Below are positions 35,702 through 45,070 of a stretch of 64,000 bases of DNA, one piece after another (positions within the stretch are counted from its first letter, which is position 1; each line of letters begins with the position of its first letter). The notes beneath the pieces are model-generated. The model was not told the DNA's origin and ran no database searches. It worked only from the letters and a program-made list of their open reading frames with translations. Position numbers and translations under genes: made by a program. The stretch spans positions 1 to 64,000 of the forward strand of contig SUXT01000002.1 of NCBI GenBank assembly GCA_015060835.1, written 5' to 3'. This DNA is from Bacteroidales bacterium (lineage in GTDB: Bacteria > Bacteroidota > Bacteroidia > Bacteroidales > Bacteroidaceae).

Positions 35702-37039
35702 ATGCGTACACATATATCAAACGTAACAATAGTAAACGAAGGAGTATCAACCATAGGTTCCGTAGTAATCAACGGTTCGAAGATAGTGGAAATATGTACC
35801 GGTGGAGCATCGCCTTGCCGCAGATGCGACGAGACAATCGACGGCACCGGGATGTATCTTATTCCGGGAGTGATAGACGACCATGTTCACTTCCGCGAGC
35901 CGGGACTCACCCACAAGGCTTCCATCCTCAGCGAGTCGAGAGCGGCGGCTGCGGGCGGAGTAACATCCTTCATGGAGATGCCGAATACCATCCCTATGAC
36001 AATTACTATCACAGCGCTGCACGACAAATACAAGCGTGCCGCAAAGGAGAGTCGCGTGAACTATTCGTTCTACTTCGGCGCGACAAACTCCAACAGCGAT
36101 ATGTTCGAAAAGCTCAATCCCCACAGAGTGTGCGGAATAAAGCTCTTCATGGGTTCAAGCACAGGCAATATGCTTGTCGATGATGCCGATGCGCTTGACG
36201 GTGTCTTCTCAAAGGCCAATATGCCCATCGCAGTCCACTGCGAGGATACGGCCATAATAAACGCCAATGCCGTAGAATATAAGAAAATGTACGGCGATGA
36301 CCCTGATGTGAAGTATCATCCGCTGATACGCAGCGAGGAGGCTTGCTACAATTCATTGAAGCGCGCGGTTGCTCTTGCAAAGAAACACGACAAACAGCTC
36401 CATGTGATGCACATAAGCACCGGCCGCGAACTTGAACTTCTTACAACCGAATCACTCGAAAGCAAGAAGATTACAGCGGAGGTTACCCCTGCCCATCTTA
36501 CTTTCTGCGACAAGGACTACGAGCGTCTGGGCACACGCATCAAGTGCAACCCTGCGATAAAGAGCGAAAAAGACCGCGATGCACTGCGCGAGGGCCTGCG
36601 CAATGGAAAGATAGACATTGTCGGCACCGACCATGCCCCACATCTTATCGAGGATAAGAAGGGCGGTGCGCTTAAGGCAACATCGGGAATGCCTTCGTTG
36701 CAATTCTCTTTGCTCGCCATGTTGCGTATGGTAGATGAGGGTATCTTCACCATCGAACAGATAGTGGAAAAGATGTGTCACGCTCCCGCCGACCTTTTCA
36801 AGGTGGACAAACGCGGTTACATACGCAAGGGCTATTATGCCGACCTTGTGCTTGTTGCTCCCGGCAATCCCCACACAATTACAGAAGAGGATGTTCTCAG
36901 CCTCTGTGGATGGAGTCCTTTCGAGGGTGAACAATTCGATTGGAAGGTTATGCGCACATGGGTGAACGGCGAGTGTGTCTACAGCAATGGAGTGGTAAAC
37001 GATAAAGTGCGTGGCAAGGCACTCAAGTTCAACCGATGA
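35702..37039 (+). CDS. pyrC: Dihydroorotase
   Basis: 445 residues, class I amidohydrolase. DDHVHFREPGLTHKAS (about 60-75) supplies the metal-binding His pair and the substrate Arg. KLFMGSSTGNMLV contains the Lys expected to be carboxylated. Further metal His residues are in VHCEDTA and MHISTGRE, and GTDHAPH holds the catalytic Asp. It closes carbamoyl-aspartate to dihydroorotate in pyrimidine synthesis. Allantoinase is a less likely alternative. Its stop overlaps the next gene by four bases. Confidence 0.9.
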   Translation: MRTHISNVTIVNEGVSTIGSVVINGSKIVEICTGGASPCRRCDETIDGTGMYLIPGVIDDHVHFREPGLTHKASILSESRAAAAGGVTSFMEMPNTIPMTITITALHDKYKRAAKESRVNYSFYFGATNSNSDMFEKLNPHRVCGIKLFMGSSTGNMLVDDADALDGVFSKANMPIAVHCEDTAIINANAVEYKKMYGDDPDVKYHPLIRSEEACYNSLKRAVALAKKHDKQLHVMHISTGRELELLTTESLESKKITAEVTPAHLTFCDKDYERLGTRIKCNPAIKSEKDRDALREGLRNGKIDIVGTDHAPHLIEDKKGGALKATSGMPSLQFSLLAMLRMVDEGIFTIEQIVEKMCHAPADLFKVDKRGYIRKGYYADLVLVAPGNPHTITEEDVLSLCGWSPFEGEQFDWKVMRTWVNGECVYSNGVVNDKVRGKALKFNR

Positions 37040-37842
37040 AAAGCAGACTGTTCTCTTTTAAAATATCAATGCTCCGGCCGTATATCGACTGGAGCTATCT
37101 TTTTCATGCATGGGGGATAAGACTTTCCGGGCAGGATAGTGCGGAAGCATTGCAACTGAAAGATGATGCCTTACAATTGCTTGATGCGAATGGAGATGAG
37201 GAGGTAAGTGCACTATTTCGTCTGTGCGATGCCCATAGCGATGGCGACAATATTATTCTTGATGGTGAACGGCTTCCCTTGCTCCGTCAGCAACATAATA
37301 TTGCCGATGCGCCCAATCTTTGTCTGAGCGATTTTGTGTCGCCCGTAAAGGATAGGGTAGGGCTTTTTGCTACTTCTGTAGTCGGTGCTTTTAGCGATAA
37401 ATATAGAGGCGATGATTATCGCCATCTTCTCATGCAGACTTTGTGCGACCGCCTGGCCGAAGCTGCTGCCTCCTTGCTCCACAGCAAAGTGCGGCGCGAA
37501 GAGGAACTCTGGGGGTACTCGCCCGATGAGAATTTCACTCCTCAGCAGCTTTGCGCGGAACCTTATCAGGGCATACGCCCGGCGGTAGGCTATCCGTCGC
37601 TTCCCGACCAGTCTGTAATCTTTATAATCGACCGCCTGATAGGACTTGGACAGATAGGTGTGTCGCTCACCGAAAGTGGGGCAATGCACCCTCATGCATC
37701 AGTCTGTGGGCTTATGTTTGCCCACCCAGCCTCACGCTATTTTGCGGTGGGGCGCATAAGCGACGAACAGTTTGCCGATTATGCCCGCCGCAGGGGGATG
37801 GCTGAGGATGAACTCCGCAGATTTCTTGTGCGCAATGTATAA
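37036..37842 (+). CDS. Free-standing B12-dependent methionine synthase activation domain protein
   Basis: 268 residues, matching only the C-terminal reactivation domain of cobalamin-dependent methionine synthase (MetH). The hallmark is at about 188-255: GIRPAVGYPSLPDQ, the SAM-binding segment, then GVSLTESGAMHPHASVCGLMFAHPASRYFAVGRI. N-terminal MLRPYIDWSYLFHAWGI also fits the domain. In full-length MetH this domain binds SAM and remethylates inactive cob(II)alamin. Here it is a separate protein, so a MetH lacking it should be encoded elsewhere. It overlaps pyrC (ATGA at 37036), so it is co-translated with a pyrimidine gene. No cobalamin riboswitch is seen. Confidence 0.82.
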   Translation: MKSRLFSFKISMLRPYIDWSYLFHAWGIRLSGQDSAEALQLKDDALQLLDANGDEEVSALFRLCDAHSDGDNIILDGERLPLLRQQHNIADAPNLCLSDFVSPVKDRVGLFATSVVGAFSDKYRGDDYRHLLMQTLCDRLAEAAASLLHSKVRREEELWGYSPDENFTPQQLCAEPYQGIRPAVGYPSLPDQSVIFIIDRLIGLGQIGVSLTESGAMHPHASVCGLMFAHPASRYFAVGRISDEQFADYARRRGMAEDELRRFLVRNV

Positions 37843-37909
37843 ACAGCAATTCTCGTCCACAATCTCTTTTTATTTAAGAAGATGAGCTTAAATTGCAAAA
37901 TTAAGGAAA

Positions 37910-38275
37910 ATGATTATGCGATATTATACCTAAAAGAATAGTTTTAACTCTTTAAACCATTGAATTTTAATCAATAAAACTCTCCCTCTTGGATAAGAGG
38001 GAGTACCCGAAGGGGGAGGGAGTTCGAATGAAGATACAAGCAAAAAGTTTCAAACTCCTCCGTCTTCAAACGCTTTTGCGGTTGAATAGACCTCGCAAGC
38101 TCGGCACTCCTTTAGGGAGCTAAAGCTCCCGTCGTCGCAAACATTGCTTATTACGCAATGTCCTCTTATCCAAGAGGAGGAGTTTATATAAATTATTGAA
38201 GGATCGAGTGTCCAATATCGAATTAACGTTAATTTCCTACAACAGTTCAATTAGGTAATATATTTGATAATCATT
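37910..38275. mobile_element. MITE-like element, copy 1
   Basis: Non-coding, 366 bp. Ends ATGATTATGCGATATTATAC and the inverse of TTAGGTAATATATTTGATAA form about 24-bp imperfect terminal inverted repeats (19 of 24 match). TTAAGGAAA stands directly on both sides (37901-37909 and 38276-38284), a target-site duplication. Inside is a family A hairpin chain: CCCTCTT/AAGAGGG near 37983, TTCAAACGC/GCGGTTGAA (38065-38086), GGGAGC/GCTCCC (38115-38130) and ACATTGC/GCAATGT (38141-38161). No transposase is present. Beyond the right flank (38288-38335) is another copy of the CTCTCCCTCTTGG module. The rest of 37843-38372 has no gene. Confidence 0.75.
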
Positions 38276-38372
38276 TTAAGGAAATACTCTCCCTCTTGGC
38301 TAAGATGGAGTGCCCGCAGGGCGAGGGAGTTCGAATTATTGTATAGCAATTTTTAGGTATATTGACAGATAT

Positions 38373-40250
38373 TTATGCCCACTCGCTTAGCTCCAGCCAG
38401 CGCATACCTTTTTCGTCGAGCAGGTCGATAATCTCTGCGGTGCGCATTGACTTTTCCACAAGGTCGTTGCCCGAAAGTGTGCCGCTGCTCATCTCTGCTT
38501 CGAGACGGTTTTTCTCCTCTTCGAGCATGGCAATCTCCTTTTCAAGCTCCTCGTACTCCCTCTTCTCCTTGAATGTGAGCTTGCGCTTTTCGGTACTGCT
38601 GTTCCTGTTATCCTTATTCTCTTTTGCAGCCTTGCTTTTGACGGTCGCGCTCTCTTTTGCGGCTGCGGCCTTCTCCTCCTCGCGCCAGTCGCGGTAGTCG
38701 GTGTAGTTGCCGGGAAAATCCTTTATCTCTCCGCCGCCCTTGAATACAAAAATGTGGTCCACAACCTTGTCCATGAAGTATCTGTCGTGGCTTACGACAA
38801 TTACGCAGCCTTTGAAGTCAGCAAGGTACTCTTCGAGCACTTGCAGTGTGTCGATGTCAAGGTCGTTTGTCGGCTCGTCGAGCACAAGGAAATTGGGGGC
38901 CGACATAAGTACGGTGCACAGATAGAGCCTGCGCTTCTCGCCGCCGCTGAGTTTGCAGATGTAGTCGTGCTGCTTCGAAGGTGAGAATAGAAAATGTTGC
39001 AGGAATTGCGATGCAGTCAGCGCCTTTCCTCCTACGTGTATCACTTCGGCAATCTCCTTTACGGCATCGATGACCTTCATGTTGTCGTCGAACTTAATTC
39101 CATCCTGACTGTAATAGCCCCATTTTACCGTCTCGCCCACCTCTATTGTGCCGCTGTCGTGTGCTACATGGCCGAGTAGCATCTTTATGAATGTCGATTT
39201 TCCTGTTCCGTTGTTGCCTACGATGCCCAGCTTCTCGTATCGTGCAAAATTGTAATAGAAGTCCTTTGTTATAACTCTGTCGCCGAACTTTTTGTTGAGG
39301 GCACGCATTTCGAATATCTTTTTTCCTATGTAGCGTGCGTTTGTGCCGAGCGACACACTTGCATCGTGGCGCAAAGCCTTAGCCTTCTCCTCCAGTTTGT
39401 AGAAGGCGTCGATGCGGTATTTTGCTTTTGTGGCACGTGCCTGCGGTTGGCGGCGCATCCAGTCAAGCTCCTTGCGCATGAGGTTGCGTGCACGCATCAC
39501 CTCAGCCTCGGCATTTTCGAGACGCTCCTCGCGCTTTTGTAGAAAATAGCTGTAGTTGCCCCTGTAGCGATAGATACGGTTGTCGTCAATCTCTATAATC
39601 TCGTTGCAGACGCGGTCGAGAAAATAGCGGTCGTGGGTAACCATCAGCAGACTGCAATTCAGGCGTGCAAGATAATCCTCCAACCACTCTACCATCTCCA
39701 TGTCAAGATGGTTGGTAGGCTCGTCGAGTATCATAAGGTCGGGCTCTTCGAGCAGTACCGATGCGAGCGCCACGCGCTTCATCTGTCCGCCGGAGAGTGT
39801 CTCTACACGTTGCTCAAAGTCGTTTATCTTCAACTGTGAGAGCACCTGCTTCACTTTAGTCTCGAAGTCCCACGCCGACAGATGCTCCATCTCCTCCATC
39901 GCATCGTGTATCTCCTGTTCGTTGCCGCCGGCAATGGCCTTTTCGTAGCGCGAAATGGCCGCAGCCTTTTCTCTGTTGCGGCGCAGGCAGGCATCAAGGA
40001 CTTTGGTCCCCGGCTCGAAGTGCGGCTCCTGTTCCAGATACCCCACTTTAAGATCTTTGCGGAAGATTATAGCTCCGCTGTCGTAGTTCTCCCCGCCGGC
40101 GATTATCTTCAGCAGTGTGCTCTTGCCTTTGCCGTTGCGTGCGATGAGTCCTATCCTCTGTCGCTCCTCCACAGAGAATGATATATTTTCGAATAGAAGG
40201 AGTGCTCCGAAACTTTTCGTCAGTCCCTCTACTTGCAGGTCTATAGCCAT
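38373..40250 (-). CDS. ABC-F family ATPase (Uup/EttA-like)
   Basis: 625 residues with two ABC cassettes and no membrane segments. Cassette one: Walker A ARNGKGKST, signature LSGGQMKRVALA, Walker B LMILDEPTNHLDM. Cassette two (from about 310): GNNGTGKST, LSGGEKRRLYL, FLVLDEPTNDLDI. Between them is the linker helix pair (LQKREERLENAEAEVMRARN). The last 100 residues form a charged coiled coil, as in Uup. Such proteins act on the ribosome or on branched DNA. The coiled coil favours the Uup type. Walker A of cassette one has Ala in place of the first Gly. Single gene. Confidence 0.9.
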   Translation of the reverse strand: MAIDLQVEGLTKSFGALLLFENISFSVEERQRIGLIARNGKGKSTLLKIIAGGENYDSGAIIFRKDLKVGYLEQEPHFEPGTKVLDACLRRNREKAAAISRYEKAIAGGNEQEIHDAMEEMEHLSAWDFETKVKQVLSQLKINDFEQRVETLSGGQMKRVALASVLLEEPDLMILDEPTNHLDMEMVEWLEDYLARLNCSLLMVTHDRYFLDRVCNEIIEIDDNRIYRYRGNYSYFLQKREERLENAEAEVMRARNLMRKELDWMRRQPQARATKAKYRIDAFYKLEEKAKALRHDASVSLGTNARYIGKKIFEMRALNKKFGDRVITKDFYYNFARYEKLGIVGNNGTGKSTFIKMLLGHVAHDSGTIEVGETVKWGYYSQDGIKFDDNMKVIDAVKEIAEVIHVGGKALTASQFLQHFLFSPSKQHDYICKLSGGEKRRLYLCTVLMSAPNFLVLDEPTNDLDIDTLQVLEEYLADFKGCVIVVSHDRYFMDKVVDHIFVFKGGGEIKDFPGNYTDYRDWREEEKAAAAKESATVKSKAAKENKDNRNSSTEKRKLTFKEKREYEELEKEIAMLEEEKNRLEAEMSSGTLSGNDLVEKSMRTAEIIDLLDEKGMRWLELSEWA

Positions 40251-40340
40251 AGGTGTTCGATTTTTGTGTTCACAATTTGCGACAAAGGTAATAATATGTA
40301 TTTGTTTGCAAAGGCAGATGTGGGTGAAAAGTGCTTTATA

Positions 40341-40736
40341 CTATATTTTTTCGTTCTTTATCATGTTGTATTTTATTTTAAGCTCTGTTTTCTCTTCAAT
40401 CAGTTTTTCTATTTTATCATCTTTTTCTTTTAAGTAATCTATGAGCTCTTTCAATGAAGCTGTGTCGTATTTGCTGCTTCCTATGTCTTTGTTGGCTTTT
40501 TGTATCTCGCCTTTACCTAAAATCAGCCATTCGGGGTCTACCCAATTAAATGTTTGAAGTATCTTTACTATAAGATCGTACCCTGGTTTGTTGCGTTTTT
40601 GAATAACTATGCCTCTAATTGTTTGGTCTACTACTCCTATTTTCTTTGCAAAGGAAGATATGTTTAGCTTTTCATGGTCTATTATTTGCTGTATTCTTTC
40701 AATTATTTCCATGTTTTTTTGCGAAAAATCACTCAT
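40341..40736 (-). CDS. Helix-turn-helix regulator with C-terminal coiled coil
   Basis: 131 residues. Residues about 9-75 are an XRE/Cro-like helix-turn-helix (IIERIQQIIDHEKLNISSFA, VVDQTIRGIVIQKRN), then FNWVDPEWLILGKGEI, typical of small Bacteroidetes phage-type regulators. The last 45 residues (LKELIDYLKEKDDKIEKLIE) form a coiled coil probably used for dimerisation. It diverges from the long lipoprotein gene at 40957. Two direct repeats lie immediately before its start, which suggests autoregulation. Base composition is more A/T-rich than neighbouring genes, possibly a sign of acquisition. Confidence 0.82.
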   Translation of the reverse strand: MSDFSQKNMEIIERIQQIIDHEKLNISSFAKKIGVVDQTIRGIVIQKRNKPGYDLIVKILQTFNWVDPEWLILGKGEIQKANKDIGSSKYDTASLKELIDYLKEKDDKIEKLIEEKTELKIKYNMIKNEKI

Positions 40737-40740
40737 TTGT

Positions 40741-40770
40741 TTTGATATTTAAAATATTTGTTTGATATTT
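40741..40770. promoter_or_regulatory. Candidate operator between the HTH gene and the coiled-coil lipoprotein gene
   Basis: TTTGATATTT occurs at 40741-40750 and again at 40761-40770, exactly 20 bases (two helical turns) apart. ATATTT-a-AAATAT (40745-40757) is a perfect palindrome. On the plus strand TTTG-N19-GATATTTG (40741-40771) also resembles a promoter. The first repeat starts four bases from the HTH start codon. Confidence 0.45.
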
Positions 40771-40956
40771 GCACAGAATTTCATTTAATGAAGCGCTAAG
40801 TTAACAAAATATAGCCATAAATGGTCTACGTTTGGTTAAAAAACGATTGAAAAAATGGAATGTATTTGTCGCAGAATTTATCACAGTTGTAACTGATAAG
40901 CAGTCATGTATATATACTTATTCTATTAATACACAAAACCATTAAAAGTAAATTTT

Positions 40957-43900
40957 ATGAAGAAGAAATTTGTAAAAGTAATGCTTTATGGCACACTTGC
41001 TCTTGCATCTACTGCTTTCGTGGGTTGTTCGGATGACAATACAACTTACGATGAGGAGGTTAAGAATCTGCAGGAACAGATTGATGCCATAAACAAGAAT
41101 GGCGAGGTTACAACTGCAGAGTTGTCAAAAGCCATTAATTCTGCAGTAGCTGCGCTTAAGGCAGAATTGACAACTGCAATTGCAGGTAAAGTTGATAATG
41201 CCGTTGCTGCAGAAATCTCTCAGAAGGTGGTAGACTTGCAGAATGCAATGACAGCAAAGGCAGATGCTGCTGCAATCGAAGCTACTATTGAAAACTTGAA
41301 GACACAACTTGCTGCCGAACTTGCAGGTAAGGCTGACAATGCAAAAATCGCAGAGGTAACACAGAAAATAACAGACTTGCAGGTCGCATTTGCTTCAAAG
41401 GCAGATGCTGCTACTGTTGAAGCTTTGAAAGCTGAACTCAATGCTGCAATCGGTACAAAAGCAGACGAGGCAAAAGTTGCTGAAATGCTTGTGAAAATTA
41501 CTGAAATGCAGGCTACACTTGCGGCAAAGGCAGATGCTGCTAACGTAGAGGCAATGAAAGCAGAACTTGTGGCTGCTATTGGCGAAAAAGCAGACAACGC
41601 AAAGGTTGCCGAACTTCTTGTAAAGGCGACAGAGTTGCAGGCTGCAATCGCAACAAAGGCAGAAGCAAGTGCTGTTGAGGCATTGGTTAAGGACGTTGCT
41701 TCATTGACAACTGAGGTTAATGGCGTCAAGACTAATGTTCAGGCTGTAAAAGAGGCTCTCACAGCTGAGATCAACAGCGTTAAGGTAGAGATTGGTAAGG
41801 CTGCAAGCGCAGAGACAGTTGCCGACCTCAAAGCAAAATTGGCTACACTCGAGGCTCAGTTTGCAGCGGCAGAGGCTGCTTCAAGCAAGAGCATTGCAGA
41901 GTTGCAGAAGGATGTTGAGGAACTCACAGCAGAGCTTAACAATGCAGCTACAGCAGAGTCTATGCGTGAACTCGCAAGCAAACTCGCTGAGGCAGAGAAC
42001 ACACTCAAGGCTGCAAAAGAGCTCGCTGAGGGTAACGCAACAAAGATCGTTGCTATACAGAACCAGTTGGCAGAACTCGTAAGCATCAAGTCACGTCTCG
42101 ACGCTCTTGAGGCAGCAGATGCAGAGTTCGCAAACATCAACGCAAGCATCAAGGAGTTGAAAGAGGCTGACAAGGCATTTGCAAAGCAGTCTTATGTAGA
42201 CGAGGCTCTCAATGCATATATGAAGCAGACAGAGATAGTATCGCTTCTCGATATGAGACTTGCAGCTTATGTAACAGCTGAGCAGGCTGATGCAACTCTT
42301 GAAGAGGCTGTTGCAGGTGTAAAGGCTTATGTAGACAATACTGTTAAGGCTGACCTTCTTGCAAAAATCAGTGCTCTCGATACAAAGCTCACAGCTGATA
42401 TCGCTGCTGTAAGCACCAAGTTCGACAACTACGTATCTAAGCAGGATGCCGACTTCCAGGCTGCGGTTAAGCGTCTTGAAACATTGGAGGCTTACAAGGC
42501 TTCTGCAATGGAGGCTGTTGTAGCCCTTGTAAATGACGACGAAAAAGGCAACGAGGCTCTTAGCGCGAAGATAGCTGCCATCTCTGAGGCTATGGGTGGT
42601 ATCGACGACCTCGGTGGCGCTCTTGCAAACTATGTTTCTGCCGAGCAGCTTGCAAGCTATAAATTCGTGAAAGAGGCTGATCTCGGTGCTAAGATAGAGG
42701 AATACCTTGCTTCTTACAAAGAGGAAATTGCCGGTAAATTCGCTGCAGTAGAGGAGTCAATGGAGGCTATCGGAGCTGAAATTGAGGGTATCAAGGCTAT
42801 GATTCAGAGCATAGTATTTGTTCCTCAGAGCAAATCTGAAGTATTGAACGGTCTTGTGTCTTTCAATTCTCTCGCTGTAAGAAATGCGGCAAATACCGGT
42901 GATTCAGTCGTAGCAGAGTCAAAGAATAATAAGCTTGTATTCCGTGTAGCTCCTGCTTCTGCGGCTAAAGCATTTGTCGAGAATTACGACCTTAATTTTA
43001 TGGGACAGAGATTGACTCGTGCCGGTGGTTCTATTCTTGAAATAGATGTTGAGGGTATCACAGCAAATGAGACAACCGGTGAGGTAACAATCCCCGTGAA
43101 ACCGACAGGTATTTCTGATGAAAATCTTGATGATTGCTATGTTGTATGCTTGAATGTTACAGCTAAGAACGTAGAGGGTGCTGCGGATAAGAATACAGAT
43201 ATTACATCTGATTACTTCGCGGTTACCAAAACCAAAACACTTATTACCTCTCTTTCATTTACAGCAGGTGCTGATTTGAGAGAGATCTATTTCAATGGCA
43301 CTGAAGAGCAGAAGAGTACAGACTATTCTAAGGATATCAAATATATCATCAACGATAAAGCTGATATAGCCACTCCATTCTTGAATGCAGATGGTATTAT
43401 CCCCGAACTCCCTATTTCTTACAAGCTCGCTGAGACAAATGAAGATAAGAAATTTCTTGCAATAAGCGAAAATGGTGTTGTTACATTCAAGGAGGGTGTA
43501 AAGATTGATGCTTCTAATGTTACCGGTGCAGAAAACAGTGTGATTGTAAGCACTCCTCTTGCTAATTTTGCTCCTGTAACTCTTGAATCTAAAGTAATGA
43601 TCCTGAATAGTCCAACAGATGGTAAGGTTCCTGTTACATTCAATATTTCAAAGGGATGGAGAGGTATAGCTCAATCTTTAGAATTGACTGATAAAGAGAT
43701 GGCAATAATATATGGAAAAACAAATATTGCAAAAGGCGAATTTAATAAAATGAAATTTGAGCCCTTTACAGCAAAAGATAGCACAGACCTGGCACTTACA
43801 GATTTGGCTGTTACATGGAATGAGTCCTCGGGTACAATTACTTATAATGTTCCTGCCGGTGCATATACATCAAAGGGTGCTGTCAAGATTGTAAAGAAGG

Positions 43901-44715
43901 ATGATAAGGACAATATTGTTAAGGAGGTACTTGTTGTTATCAACTACAACAGTAACTACAAAGGCTACTATACAAAACTCCCCTACAACGATTTGTTCTG
44001 GGCTAATCCCGTAGCAAATGCGCAGGGTGGTGTTGACGGCGAAGTAAGATTTATCCCTGTACTTGACGACTATGATAAGCCTTCATACATTAAACTTAAA
44101 ATGGATTTGAAGAACCTCTTCACAGACGATTATGAAGTTAAGGGAGATGATGTCCGTGATATGGAAGGCGCTCTTAATGTAACTGTAGAAGGTGACGCTG
44201 CAGCATACGATAAATCAGGTTCAATCGTTACATTGACACCCAATTATAACAAAGATGCAGCCCTTGTATTCAAATCTGTGATTAACTATGGTACAGACAC
44301 AGTCAATGTTAACAAAGCTAAGGTAACAGTGGATAACATGAGCGGTAGCTGGACTAATGGAATTGACAATATCAAAGTAAGCAAAACTAATACAGCCAAA
44401 CTTTACAGCGGATTTACATGGAAAGATAATCGTGGTAAGGTAATGTGGATGGATGGTGAAACAATAAAAGATAAAAAAGATTTCAATGGCAATCCTCTTG
44501 ATATCTATTACCTCAGTGCTCCTACATATACACTTACAGATCCAGAGGGTCTTATAAAGATTGACGGTAACGTAGTAAGTCTTACTGATAAGGGTATGGC
44601 ATATGCATTCGTTAAAGATTATACAGCAAAGGTAACAATCAACGTTTCATCACGTTGGGGTGAAATCGGTGGTCAGAAACCTGCTACAATTACAATCACC
44701 ATAGAAGCAGAATAA
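40957..44715 (+). CDS. Long coiled-coil surface lipoprotein with 43-residue repeats
   Basis: 1252 residues. Signal MKKKFVKVMLYGTLALAST ends at lipobox FVGC, and the next residues SDD resemble the acidic export signal that sends Bacteroides lipoproteins to the cell surface. About 30-620 is Ala/Lys/Glu-rich coiled coil. At 90-260 it consists of a repeat of about 43 residues built on KADAAxVEALKAEL and KADNAKVAELL (one copy is longer by four). The remaining 600 residues are beta-rich, with no family recognised, and end in WGEIGGQKPATITITIEAE. The layout is a stalk with a distal head, as in adhesins or S-layer-like proteins. The divergent HTH gene may regulate it. Alternative: structural spacer of an uptake system. 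Confidence 0.75.
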   Translation: MKKKFVKVMLYGTLALASTAFVGCSDDNTTYDEEVKNLQEQIDAINKNGEVTTAELSKAINSAVAALKAELTTAIAGKVDNAVAAEISQKVVDLQNAMTAKADAAAIEATIENLKTQLAAELAGKADNAKIAEVTQKITDLQVAFASKADAATVEALKAELNAAIGTKADEAKVAEMLVKITEMQATLAAKADAANVEAMKAELVAAIGEKADNAKVAELLVKATELQAAIATKAEASAVEALVKDVASLTTEVNGVKTNVQAVKEALTAEINSVKVEIGKAASAETVADLKAKLATLEAQFAAAEAASSKSIAELQKDVEELTAELNNAATAESMRELASKLAEAENTLKAAKELAEGNATKIVAIQNQLAELVSIKSRLDALEAADAEFANINASIKELKEADKAFAKQSYVDEALNAYMKQTEIVSLLDMRLAAYVTAEQADATLEEAVAGVKAYVDNTVKADLLAKISALDTKLTADIAAVSTKFDNYVSKQDADFQAAVKRLETLEAYKASAMEAVVALVNDDEKGNEALSAKIAAISEAMGGIDDLGGALANYVSAEQLASYKFVKEADLGAKIEEYLASYKEEIAGKFAAVEESMEAIGAEIEGIKAMIQSIVFVPQSKSEVLNGLVSFNSLAVRNAANTGDSVVAESKNNKLVFRVAPASAAKAFVENYDLNFMGQRLTRAGGSILEIDVEGITANETTGEVTIPVKPTGISDENLDDCYVVCLNVTAKNVEGAADKNTDITSDYFAVTKTKTLITSLSFTAGADLREIYFNGTEEQKSTDYSKDIKYIINDKADIATPFLNADGIIPELPISYKLAETNEDKKFLAISENGVVTFKEGVKIDASNVTGAENSVIVSTPLANFAPVTLESKVMILNSPTDGKVPVTFNISKGWRGIAQSLELTDKEMAIIYGKTNIAKGEFNKMKFEPFTAKDSTDLALTDLAVTWNESSGTITYNVPAGAYTSKGAVKIVKKDDKDNIVKEVLVVINYNSNYKGYYTKLPYNDLFWANPVANAQGGVDGEVRFIPVLDDYDKPSYIKLKMDLKNLFTDDYEVKGDDVRDMEGALNVTVEGDAAAYDKSGSIVTLTPNYNKDAALVFKSVINYGTDTVNVNKAKVTVDNMSGSWTNGIDNIKVSKTNTAKLYSGFTWKDNRGKVMWMDGETIKDKKDFNGNPLDIYYLSAPTYTLTDPEGLIKIDGNVVSLTDKGMAYAFVKDYTAKVTINVSSRWGEIGGQKPATITITIEAE

Positions 44716-44757
44716 GTTCTTGGTTTATATGGATGGTTAAAACAACCTACTCACTTT

Positions 44758-44796
44758 GGGAAGGGCTGTCGTGATGACAGCCCTTCCTGCTTTTTT
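44758..44796 (+). terminator. Terminator of the coiled-coil lipoprotein gene
   Basis: Arms GGAAGGGCTGTC (44759-44770) and GACAGCCCTTCC (44776-44787), 5-nt loop, then TGCTTTTTT. Confidence 0.85.
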
Positions 44797-44871
44797 AGTG
44801 AGTTGAGCTTTCTGATGTTTATTTCTGGATATTGGTGTCCGATAAACGTATTCAAACAGTTTCTAAATATT

Positions 44872-45057
44872 CCGTCGTCGCAAGCAACGCTACATTCCGC
44901 GTTGCCCCCCCCTTAAGAGGGATAGCTTTTTTAAAGTTTCTTATTTAAAAGAGATTAGCAAAGGTGTAAAAGCTAAAAGATGTGTCCAAAGATTAGCTTA
45001 TCCAAGAGGGAGAGTTGTTTACCTTGTTTTTGAAGACGGAGGAGTTCAAAACATAAG
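44872..45057. repeat. Hairpin-chain repeat, family A, locus V (degenerate)
   Basis: CCGTCGTCGCAA is followed by GCAACGC/GCGTTGC (44884-44905). This replaces the ACATTGC/GCAATGT stem of other copies but is still fully paired. CCAAGAGGGAG and GAAGACGGAGGAGTTC (45032-45047) follow. The tail GTTCAAAACATAAGC matches 210-224 and is interrupted by the element starting at 45071. The region 44797-45667 has no gene that I can support. Confidence 0.65.
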
Positions 45058-45070
45058 CATAATATAAATT

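Noticed and set aside
35626-36183. 185-codon frame overlapping the start of pyrC
   Set aside because: Out of frame with pyrC, Arg/Ser-rich, no recognisable domain.
38345-38360. Third end of the MITE-like element (TTTTTAGGTATATT)
   Set aside because: Only about ten bases resemble the inner part of the terminal repeat and there is no partner end.
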